From Rhizobiaceae bacterium (GTDB lineage: Bacteria > Pseudomonadota > Alphaproteobacteria > Rhizobiales > Rhizobiaceae), in assembly GCA_913776675.1 (NCBI GenBank), contig CAJYRE010000469.1, positions 1 through 6,973 of the forward strand: a stretch of DNA of 6,973 nucleotides, read 5' to 3'. Of the stretch, positions 1-4,288 are shown piece after piece. The notes below the pieces were generated by a model. It ran no database searches. It saw nothing but the letters and a program-made list of their open reading frames with translations, and was not told where the DNA came from. Position numbers and translations under genes: made by a program. How positions within the stretch are numbered: the first letter of the stretch is position 1; every line of letters starts with the position of its first letter.

Positions 1-483
1 GTGGCCCAAACCATAAGCCAACACGAGCGCGACAAGACTAACGCGTGTAAGCCGTGCCTTGCCGCTGGTCCACCACGGACCTTTACTGGGTCCATGATCA
101 TGACCATGCAGCACGCTGGCTTCCGCTGATTTACGTGGAGAGGCCGCATCCTGCTCATCATGATCATGATGGTGGTGGTGATTGCCATGATCGTGAGAAT
201 GGTCATGAGCAGCACAGCATGCATGTGATGGCTTGGATTGATGCTCCCTATCCGTACCGGACAAAAGTGAGGCACCGTAGCCCAGATTTTTCACCTGCTG
301 CTCGACCGCTTCAACAATGCGCTCGGAAGCCTCATGACGCACCGTCATCACGCTGGAAGCAACCGAAATACTGACATCTTCGATGCCATCCAGCCGCCGC
401 ACGGCCCGATCGATCTTCATGGCGCACGAGGCGCAATCCATGCCCTCCACGCGAAAACGGCTTTGTTCTACCTTCTCATTCAT
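1..483 (-). CDS. Heavy-metal P1B-type ATPase (ZntA/CadA-like), N-terminal part only
   Basis: The open frame runs 161 codons from the ATG at 483 to the left window edge without a stop, so only the N-terminus is present. Residues about 9-72 form a heavy-metal-associated domain with the metal site GMDCASCA (Cys17, Cys20). The GMDC form is typical of Zn/Cd/Pb exporters, whereas copper pumps usually carry GMTC. A linker (residues about 81-130) follows with 15 histidines, including five in a row (102-106), HDH/HGH motifs and a Cys-Cys pair (89-90). The first membrane helix appears to start near residue 146. The ATPase core with CPC and DKTGT motifs lies outside the window, so the catalytic part is inferred. 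The start is supported by an AGGAAGGGA ribosome site about 6 nt upstream and by the MerR-type promoter behind it. Expected role: ATP-driven efflux of Zn, Cd or Pb across the inner membrane. Confidence 0.9.
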   Translation of the reverse strand, partial: MNEKVEQSRFRVEGMDCASCAMKIDRAVRRLDGIEDVSISVASSVMTVRHEASERIVEAVEQQVKNLGYGASLLSGTDREHQSKPSHACCAAHDHSHDHGNHHHHHDHDEQDAASPRKSAEASVLHGHDHGPSKGPWWTSGKARLTRVSLVALVLAYGLGH

Positions 484-509
484 GACGCATCCCTTCCTGC
501 ATTCATGGC

Positions 510-540
510 AGGATAGGATCTACAGGAACTAGAGGTTCAA
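510..540 (-). promoter_or_regulatory. MerR-family-type metal-responsive promoter of the P-type ATPase gene
   Basis: On the minus strand the -35 hexamer TTGAAC (535-540) and the -10 hexamer TATCCT (510-515) are separated by exactly 19 bp (516-534). The spacer carries a dyad TCTA-N7-TAGA centred at 526. An over-long 19-bp spacer with a central dyad is the known signature of promoters activated by MerR-family regulators (ZntR, CadR, PbrR, CueR). The predicted transcript would start near 503, about 20 nt before the ATPase ATG. No merR-type gene is in the window, so the regulator must be encoded elsewhere. Confidence 0.7.
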
Positions 541-581
541 GAGGAAAATGGGCAATAATGGAAAAATATCGTCCGGCAATC

Positions 582-599
582 AGGGTGCTTTGACACCCT
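582..599. repeat. Small inverted repeat, 6-bp arms
   Basis: AGGGTG (582-587) and CACCCT (594-599) pair perfectly around the 6-nt loop CTTTGA. It lies in the gap between the lipoprotein gene and the ATPase promoter. It has no T-tract on either strand, and its function is unknown. Confidence 0.35.
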
Positions 600-622
600 A
601 TCATCCATGTTCAAAATACGGA

Positions 623-660
623 TTTGCCCGGAAAGGGATAATCTCACCCATCCGGGCAAA
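623..660 (-). terminator. Strong hairpin, possible terminator after the entericidin-like gene
   Basis: TTTGCCCGGA (623-632) and TCCGGGCAAA (651-660) form a perfect 10-bp GC-rich stem. The 18-nt loop could add a short GGG/CCC pairing. On the minus strand it lies about 75 nt past the lipoprotein stop codon and before the ATPase promoter, where a terminator is expected. The only T-rich stretch is TATTTTG, starting about 5 nt after the stem, so intrinsic termination would be weak. It could instead be an RNA-stabilising 3' structure. Confidence 0.4.
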
Positions 661-735
661 GCAGCCAAACTTGTAACAATTGCCGCTTGTTATCTTGTCT
701 GATCCTTGCAGCAATCTGGTTTTATGGTGCCACTT

Positions 736-894
736 TTAGTTAGCGGCTCTGGCAACGCGATGTCCCGCAGACTTGGTGGCATCTACGGTGTTAGCAGCGT
801 CTTTTCCCATCCCACGGATGGTATTGCCGCAGGACGACAGTGTCACGGCAAAGAGAACGATTGATGCGACGGTGATGATTTTTTTTGCTTGCAT
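736..894 (-). CDS. Entericidin A/B-family small lipoprotein
   Basis: This encodes a 52-residue protein. It opens with MQAKK, has a hydrophobic stretch (residues about 6-18), and then a lipobox VTLSSC with the lipidated cysteine at residue 22. Past the lipobox, GNTIRGMGKDAANTVDATKS matches the short polar tail of the entericidin family (C-N-T-x-R-G-x-G-x-D). After signal peptidase II cleavage the mature lipopeptide would be about 31 residues, anchored in the envelope. The start at 894 is chosen because AGGGG lies 8 nt upstream; the ATG at 900 leaves only 2 nt. A longer in-frame version reaching 1056 would run through both palindromes and has no family match. In E. coli the entericidins form an antidote/toxin pair linked to stationary phase. 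Only one copy is seen here, and alphaproteobacterial homologues are usually solitary with unproven function. Confidence 0.85.
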   Translation of the reverse strand: MQAKKIITVASIVLFAVTLSSCGNTIRGMGKDAANTVDATKSAGHRVARAAN

Positions 895-946
895 GTGCAT
901 AACCCCTATGGCGACCAATGGCACCAGACGTACCATTCCACTCTCT

Positions 947-971
947 AATGCCGAAAGCCGCCAAAAGTTCC
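947..971 (-). promoter_or_regulatory. Possible EcfG/RpoE2-type general stress promoter of the entericidin-like gene
   Basis: On the minus strand GGAAC (967-971, within GGGAAC) is followed after exactly 18 bp by TT (947-948). This fits the GGAAC-N18/19-TT pattern known for the alphaproteobacterial general stress sigma factor. The predicted start near 940 gives a leader of about 45 nt before the ATG at 894. The -10 side is weak (CATT rather than CGTT), and such matches arise by chance, so this is only a candidate. I saw no convincing sigma70 promoter in the same gap. Confidence 0.3.
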
Positions 972-997
972 CGCCCATCGCGTATAAACACCAGAAT

Positions 998-1037
998 TTA
1001 CAGCGCCGTGCGCCATATATGGCGCACGGCGCTGTAA
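998..1037. repeat. 40-bp perfect palindrome with no loop
   Basis: Positions 998-1037 read identically on both strands: TTACAGCGCCGTGCGCCATA meets its exact reverse complement, with an AT-alternating centre at 1015-1020. Symmetry breaks at 997/1038. It lies in the gap between the entericidin-like gene and the LysR gene, 13 bp from a second large inverted repeat. Neither side carries a good T-tract. It could extrude as a cruciform, act as an RNA hairpin, or be a small dispersed element. Confidence 0.9.
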
Positions 1038-1050
1038 CACTTTTAATCTG

Positions 1051-1094
1051 CGGCATAACTCCTTAAATCGATTCCGATTTAAGGAGTTATGCCG
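1051..1094. repeat. Inverted repeat, perfect 20-bp arms around a 4-nt loop
   Basis: CGGCATAACTCCTTAAATCG (1051-1070) and its exact complement (1075-1094) flank the loop ATTC. It starts 28 bp past the stop codon of the minus-strand LysR gene, so in RNA it would be the first structure downstream of that gene and may end or protect its transcript. After the stem the minus strand reads CAGATTAAAAG, not a T-run, so this is not a standard intrinsic terminator. Confidence 0.9.
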
Positions 1095-1122
1095 TCATCC
1101 GTTTCATCGAGATGCAAAGGCG

Positions 1123-2031
1123 TTAAGCCGCCATGAAACTGTTGACAAAACTGCGGCTGCCCAAAACACAGCGCACATAATCCGCAACGGCTTTGACCGG
1201 CGCACTCGCGCCATCGCGCTGTGCAAGTCCGACATCATAGGTTCCCAGATCCGGCAAACCATCCTGCTCGGTCAATTCCACCATATCATCCTGAATAAGA
1301 AAGCGCGCCAGCGGCGCAATGGCAATATCGGCCCGAATAGCGGCCATCTGGCCCATATGATGGGCACAGAAATAAGCAATGCGGAACTTTGTGCCGCGAT
1401 TGGTTAGCTCTTCAAGCGCCCGTTTTCGCCAAATGCAGCCTTCGTTCCAGACGGAAACCGGCAATGGTGTTTTCAAATGCGCTTGCCCATGTTTTTTGCC
1501 AACCCACACCAGCTTTTCCGTCATCACCCTCAAGGCTGGATTGGCCGCAATCCCATCCAGAAAATTAAACAGTGTGACATCCAGTCGATTTTCATCAACG
1601 GCTTTTCGCAATGGAACGGAGTTATCAATTGTGACTTCAATGGCCAGATGCGGCCAGGTCTTGGACAGATGCATCAGAATGCCGGGCAGGATCAGCTCGC
1701 CAATATCATCGGGCGCCCCCAGCCGCACAACGCCATTCATATCCGGCATCAGGAAACGTGATACCGCTTCATTGTTCAGCGCCAGCATGCGCTTGGCATA
1801 GCTCAACAACATCTCGCCATGGGGTGTCAGCGAGACAGAGCGCGCATCGCGGCGAAACAGAGCAACGGATAATTGCTCTTCCAGCTTTTTAATCTGCATG
1901 GAAACCGCAGAGGGGGTGCGAAACACCTGCTCGGCTGCCGCCGTAAAACTACCCGTATCCGAGATCGCAACAAAGGTGCGCAACACGTCATTTTCCAGCA
2001 AGGGCAAAGCGGGCGACTGGATAAGATTCAT
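1123..2031 (-). CDS. LysR-family transcriptional regulator, LrhA-like group
   Basis: This encodes a 302-residue regulator of normal LysR length. Residues about 15-74 form the winged helix-turn-helix (VLRTFVAISDTGSFTAAAEQ, then PSAVSMQIKKLEEQL and LFRR). The effector domain begins near residue 101 with VVRLGAPDDIGELILPGIL, a wording characteristic of the LrhA/HexA-like branch. The domain continues to the end, with both lobes present and no truncation. The start at 2031 is chosen for two reasons: GAAGGA sits 6-7 nt upstream, and the earlier in-frame ATG at 2067 falls inside the -10 box of the gene's own promoter. The gene is divergent from a DUF1127 gene at 2325, the classical geometry for a LysR regulator controlling its neighbour and itself. 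The effector is unknown. Confidence 0.92.
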   Translation of the reverse strand: MNLIQSPALPLLENDVLRTFVAISDTGSFTAAAEQVFRTPSAVSMQIKKLEEQLSVALFRRDARSVSLTPHGEMLLSYAKRMLALNNEAVSRFLMPDMNGVVRLGAPDDIGELILPGILMHLSKTWPHLAIEVTIDNSVPLRKAVDENRLDVTLFNFLDGIAANPALRVMTEKLVWVGKKHGQAHLKTPLPVSVWNEGCIWRKRALEELTNRGTKFRIAYFCAHHMGQMAAIRADIAIAPLARFLIQDDMVELTEQDGLPDLGTYDVGLAQRDGASAPVKAVADYVRCVLGSRSFVNSFMAA

Positions 2032-2062
2032 GACGCATCCTTCATTTTTTCTGATCTTAAGC

Positions 2063-2092
2063 ATCATATCGTTTCGTTTGATTGAATGTCAA
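2063..2092 (-). promoter_or_regulatory. Sigma70 promoter of the LysR gene
   Basis: On the minus strand TTGACA (2087-2092, perfect -35) and TATGAT (2063-2068, one mismatch) are separated by 18 bp. The predicted start near 2056 gives a leader of about 25 nt carrying the ribosome site, which places the start codon at 2031 rather than 2067. Confidence 0.7.
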
Positions 2093-2098
2093 TTCGAT
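2081..2098. promoter_or_regulatory. Dyad over the LysR -35 box, candidate operator
   Basis: ATTGAATGTCAATTCGAT contains GAAT-N4-ATTC and stays symmetric two bases further out after one mismatch per side. It covers the -35 hexamer of the LysR promoter, so a bound protein would block transcription. This fits the common autorepression of LysR regulators. It is not an exact T-N11-A box. Confidence 0.4.
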
Positions 2099-2102
2099 TG
2101 CA

Positions 2103-2142
2103 TGATCGGCGGACAGCAAAAGCAAAGTCGCCATGCCGATCA
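2103..2142. repeat. Inverted repeat between the divergent LysR and DUF1127 genes
   Basis: TGATCGGC (2103-2110) and GCCGATCA (2135-2142) pair perfectly around a 24-nt spacer. It lies just upstream of the LysR promoter and about 85 bp upstream of the putative DUF1127 -35. It could be a regulator-binding region, but the arms are only 8 bp. Confidence 0.35.
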
Positions 2143-2226
2143 AATACAGAAGCACAATCAAACCCTGATGGTGAGGTCCAAGCCGCCAATGCAACCTCAG
2201 ATGAACAATAAACAAATAATGATGAA

Positions 2227-2254
2227 TTCAATAAAAAACATTCGTTTTTATGAT
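2227..2254 (+). promoter_or_regulatory. Possible promoter of the DUF1127 gene
   Basis: TATGAT (2249-2254) is a good -10 box. The best -35 is TTCAAT (2227-2232), 16 bp upstream and weak, which would suit a promoter needing an activator. A dyad CATTC-N11-GAATG (2239-2259) overlaps the -10 region. The leader would be about 65 nt. Confidence 0.35.
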
Positions 2255-2324
2255 GAATGAAAAGCTGTCATTCTCTGTGCGCTGAAGCCGTTGCAAAGCG
2301 CACCAAACCAGAAAGGAAACCGCG

Positions 2325-2549
2325 ATGTCCGATATTTCTTACCCCTTTACCCACCCCTTCCGATTACGATTGGAGGCTTCATTTGTATCCCTGCAAACCA
2401 ACCTTTTGCGCATCCATGCCGCATGGAAGAATTGGCAACAGCAGAGACAGGTATTGCGCGATCTGGAATCCATGCCACCAGCTATGCGTAAGGATCTAGG
2501 CTGGCCTGCAATCGACGCACAGCAAGAACGGCGCAATGCACGCAGGTAA
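2325..2549 (+). CDS. DUF1127 (YjiS-like) small protein
   Basis: This encodes a 74-residue, arginine-rich protein. Residues about 28-64 match the DUF1127 pattern: a Trp-containing amphipathic segment (IHAAWKNWQQQRQVLRDLESM) followed by MRKDLGWPAID, equivalent to the family's 'L-x-D-I-G' ending. The first 25 residues (PFTHPFRLRLEASF) are less conserved. The start has AAGGA 7 nt upstream (2313-2317). There is no signal peptide or membrane segment, so it is probably cytosolic. In Brucella the LysR regulator VtlR activates small DUF1127 genes, and the family has been linked to RNA turnover and to phosphate or stress responses in alphaproteobacteria. The LysR neighbour here is of another branch, so the parallel is only suggestive. 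Molecular function is unproven. Confidence 0.85.
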   Translation: MSDISYPFTHPFRLRLEASFVSLQTNLLRIHAAWKNWQQQRQVLRDLESMPPAMRKDLGWPAIDAQQERRNARR

Positions 2550-2585
2550 CGTCAAAAAACGGTCATATTTCATCTTGAATCACCA

Positions 2586-2650
2586 CCTGCCGCAAAAATA
2601 CAAATAACAATCAATATCTTGATTGATATTTGAACAACACTTGCGGCGGG
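2586..2650. repeat. 65-nt nested inverted repeat (two-tier hairpin)
   Basis: The outer arms CCTGCCGCAA (2586-2595) and TTGCGGCGGG (2641-2650) pair over 10 bp with one G-T. Inside, 2601-2614 and 2619-2632 pair at 13 of 14 positions (one A-A mismatch at 2607/2626) around the tetraloop TATC. The tiers are separated by an internal loop of 5 and 8 nt. It lies 36 bp past the DUF1127 stop and 147 bp before the GlxA-type regulator, in AT-rich sequence. It has no U-tract on either strand, so it is not a standard terminator. Confidence 0.8.
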
Positions 2651-2701
2651 CATTCGTGCGCCCCACACTCTGAGAAATATATTCTTCTTGATAAAGATAA
2701 A

Positions 2702-2717
2702 TATTGCTGTCGCAATA
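2702..2717. repeat. Short perfect dyad upstream of the GlxA-type regulator
   Basis: TATTGC (2702-2707) and GCAATA (2712-2717) flank TGTC. A related half, ATTGTCGCA, follows about 20 bp later (2727-2735). The dyad is 81 bp upstream of the regulator ATG and could be an operator or a small leader hairpin. I found no convincing -35/-10 pair nearby. The remainder of 2651-2797 shows nothing else clear. Confidence 0.3.
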
Positions 2718-2797
2718 CGTCGTGCTATTGTCGCATTCAGGCAACTGAACAAATTAAAAACTGTCAATTTTGCCTATGTTCTCAGCATGGTGTCGAC

Positions 2798-3817
2798 ATG
2801 AGCAAAACGCCCATCAAAAAACGCAGCATCGTCTTTTTTCTGGTTCCCAATTTTACGCTTTTGCCATTCGCAGGTGCCATTGAAACGCTCCGTATCGCTA
2901 ACCGCATGTTGGGGTATAGCGCGTATGAATGGCGCCTCTGTTCCGCCGACGGGGCCAAGGTCTCGTCATCATCAGGCATCTGCATTGATGTCGATACCTC
3001 ATTGGCCGAGGAGCGCCGCTCACTCTCCGGTGAAAATCGCCCCAACATGGCCATCGTCTGCTCTGGCGTTTATGTGGAAGAGTTCAACAACAAATCGGTC
3101 TATGCATGGCTTCGTGAAGCCTATGGCCGCAGTGTTGCTGTGGGCAGCCTCTGTACGGGCGCACATATTCTGGCGCAGGCCGGATTGCTGAATGGCAAGC
3201 GTTGCGCCATCCATTGGGAAAACTTGCCCGGCTTTTCGGAAGCCTTCCCACAGGCCGAGGTCTATGCTGATCTCTATGAGGTGGATGGCAATCTCTACAC
3301 CTGCGCAGGTGGCACCGCATCGCTGGACATGATGCTGAATCTGATTGGTCAGGATTTTGGTGACTCTCTGGTCAATCGAGTGTGCGAACAACATTTGACC
3401 GACCGGGTCCGCGCCGCCAGTGATCGCCAGCGCCTGCCACTGCGCGCCCGGCTTGGTGTGCAAAACAACAAGGTGCTGCAAATCATTGAATTGATGGAAG
3501 CAAGCCTTGCTGAACCCATGTCGCTTCTGGATATTGCCGATAAGGTTGACCTGTCGCGGCGCCAGATTGAGCGCCTTTTCCAGCAGGAAATGGGCCGTTC
3601 CCCTGCCCGCTACTATCTGGAAATCCGGCTAGATCGTGCCCGGCATCTTTTGGTGCAATCGGCCATGCCTGTTGTGGAAGTGGCTGTGGCCTGCGGCTTT
3701 GTCTCCGCCTCGCATTTTTCCAAGTGCTATCGGGAGTTCTACAACCGCTCACCGCAGCAAGAGAGGGCTGAACGCAAGCTGGCGGGCGCTGGCGCAAAAT
3801 TGAAAATTGCTGCGTGA
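2798..3817 (+). CDS. GlxA-type transcriptional regulator (DJ-1/PfpI-like domain plus AraC HTH)
   Basis: This encodes 339 residues, the usual size for this group. The N-terminal half (residues about 10-190) is a class I glutamine-amidotransferase-like domain: VFFLVPNFTLLPFAGAIETL near the start, the nucleophile-elbow-like GSLCTGAHILAQAGLL with Cys119, HWE at 139-141, and TCAGGTASLDMML near 168-180. The C-terminal part (about 225-325) is an AraC domain with two helix-turn-helix units (LLDIADKVDLSRRQIERLF; VVEVAVACGFVSASHFSKCY). Relatives include regulators of arginine, carnitine and glycine-betaine metabolism, in which the first domain senses a ligand rather than catalysing. The start at 2798 is chosen because homology begins there, although its ribosome site is poor; the frame stays open back to 2630 but encodes implausible Cys-rich sequence. 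It converges on the pentapeptide-repeat gene. Its targets are not evident. Confidence 0.9.
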   Translation: MSKTPIKKRSIVFFLVPNFTLLPFAGAIETLRIANRMLGYSAYEWRLCSADGAKVSSSSGICIDVDTSLAEERRSLSGENRPNMAIVCSGVYVEEFNNKSVYAWLREAYGRSVAVGSLCTGAHILAQAGLLNGKRCAIHWENLPGFSEAFPQAEVYADLYEVDGNLYTCAGGTASLDMMLNLIGQDFGDSLVNRVCEQHLTDRVRAASDRQRLPLRARLGVQNNKVLQIIELMEASLAEPMSLLDIADKVDLSRRQIERLFQQEMGRSPARYYLEIRLDRARHLLVQSAMPVVEVAVACGFVSASHFSKCYREFYNRSPQQERAERKLAGAGAKLKIAA

Positions 3818-3839
3818 TTACGCCCCGAACGCCGAAAGA

Positions 3840-3870
3840 ATTGAGGTGCCATCATATGGATTGCCTCAAT
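3840..3870. terminator. Possible shared hairpin between convergent genes
   Basis: ATTGAGG (3840-3846) pairs with CCTCAAT (3864-3870), and an inner CCAT/ATGG pairing adds to the stem with an offset bulge. It sits in the 48-bp gap between the convergent GlxA-type and pentapeptide-repeat genes and covers the latter's stop codon. There is no T-tract beyond TTCTTTC on the minus strand, so termination is only plausible by position. Confidence 0.35.
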
Positions 3871-4201
3871 CATCTGGAAACTGCGCCTTATAAGTAGAAA
3901 GCAGTTTTTCAAGCGGAATACCATTAAGAGTCGCCCCCAAAATCCTGCAATTGGATAATTCCGCACCTGAAAGATTGGCGTTTTGAATACGCAACCCTGA
4001 GAGATTGACATCATTCAACGACCAGCCGGATAAATTGGTATCATTGATACGCCAGCCCGACAGATTGCTGTCGTTGATCCGCGCTCCCGAAAAATTAATT
4101 TGATTGAACTCGCTGCCGGACAAATTGGCATCATTATAATTTGAGCCAGACAGATCGGAGTCGTTGACGTCGAGCCGTTCGGTAACACGGTGAAGCTTCA
4201 T
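3866..4201 (-). CDS. Pentapeptide-repeat protein
   Basis: This encodes 111 residues. After a 10-residue lead (MKLHRVTERL), residues 11-90 are eight consecutive 10-residue units of the form x-[VYFIL]-N-D-x-N-L-S-G-x, that is sixteen pentapeptides with Leu/Phe/Ile at each central position. Such repeats fold as a right-handed four-sided beta-helix, so sixteen repeats give about four turns. A 21-residue tail (TLNGIPLEKLLSTYKAQFPDD) probably caps the helix. No signal peptide or membrane segment is seen, so it is likely cytosolic. Trp50, Trp60 and Leu70 stand at i-2 positions, where the family normally has small residues. The start at 4201 has AAAGAGG 7 nt upstream; an alternative TTG at 4285 would run through the terminator and lacks repeat sequence. 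The gene starts about 20 nt after the terminator of the binding-protein gene. Molecular role unknown; gyrase mimicry is known for some larger members but not indicated here. Confidence 0.88.
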   Translation of the reverse strand: MKLHRVTERLDVNDSDLSGSNYNDANLSGSEFNQINFSGARINDSNLSGWRINDTNLSGWSLNDVNLSGLRIQNANLSGAELSNCRILGATLNGIPLEKLLSTYKAQFPDD

Positions 4202-4220
4202 GGCAAAACCTCTTTGGTTC

Positions 4221-4251
4221 AAAAAAACCGCACACCGTTTCCGGTGCGCGG
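4221..4251 (-). terminator. Intrinsic terminator of the ABC transporter operon
   Basis: On the minus strand a 10-bp stem (4242-4251 with 4228-4237, one G-U pair) closes on a GAAA tetraloop and is followed directly by seven T (4221-4227). It lies 37 nt past the stop codon of the BMP-family gene. A further dyad CAGAGA-N5-TCTCTG (4265-4281) sits between the stop and this terminator. Confidence 0.88.
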
Positions 4252-4256
4252 CCTTG

Positions 4257-4285
4257 ATTGTTAACAGAGAACGTATCTCTGACAA
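4257..4285 (-). promoter_or_regulatory. Weak promoter candidate with a dyad in its spacer, upstream of the pentapeptide gene
   Basis: On the minus strand TTGTCA (4280-4285, five of six matches to the -35 consensus) and AACAAT (4257-4262, four of six) are 17 bp apart. The spacer contains most of the dyad CAGAGA-N5-TCTCTG (4265-4281), a layout seen in repressed promoters. The predicted start near 4250 would fall at the base of the terminator hairpin, so either the hairpin becomes a 5' structure of the pentapeptide mRNA or this match is chance. Confidence 0.25.
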
Positions 4286-4288
4286 TCC

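Noticed and set aside
54..374. Plus-strand open frame rich in His and Asp
   Set aside because: It is the mirror of the ATPase His-rich linker: CATGAT-type codons read as His/Asp on both strands. The minus-strand frame carries the HMA motif.
590..618. TTGACA with AAAATA 17 bp downstream on the plus strand
   Set aside because: The -10 is poor and no plus-strand gene follows for about 1.7 kb.
895..1056. 54-residue N-terminal extension of the entericidin-like protein
   Set aside because: It would read through both palindromes and put the signal peptide in the middle of the protein. The 894 start has a proper ribosome site directly before the signal peptide.
1379..1801. 140-codon plus-strand open frame
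   Set aside because: It is antisense to the LysR gene, whose domains are intact across the same stretch.
2570..2767. 65-codon minus-strand frame with a hydrophobic stretch
   Set aside because: It begins with TTG without a ribosome site and runs through the nested hairpin; hydrophobicity follows from AT-rich sequence.
2630..2797. In-frame N-terminal extension of the GlxA-type regulator with nine cysteines in 56 residues
   Set aside because: Family similarity starts at residue 57 (ATG 2798); the extension is AT-rich, has no known fold, and its 5' end lies inside the nested hairpin. The cysteines come from noncoding sequence.
3900..4170. 30-bp periodicity resembling a repeat array
   Set aside because: The period is the 10-residue coding unit of the pentapeptide protein. 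Repeats are imperfect and not separated by unique spacers, so it is not a CRISPR array.
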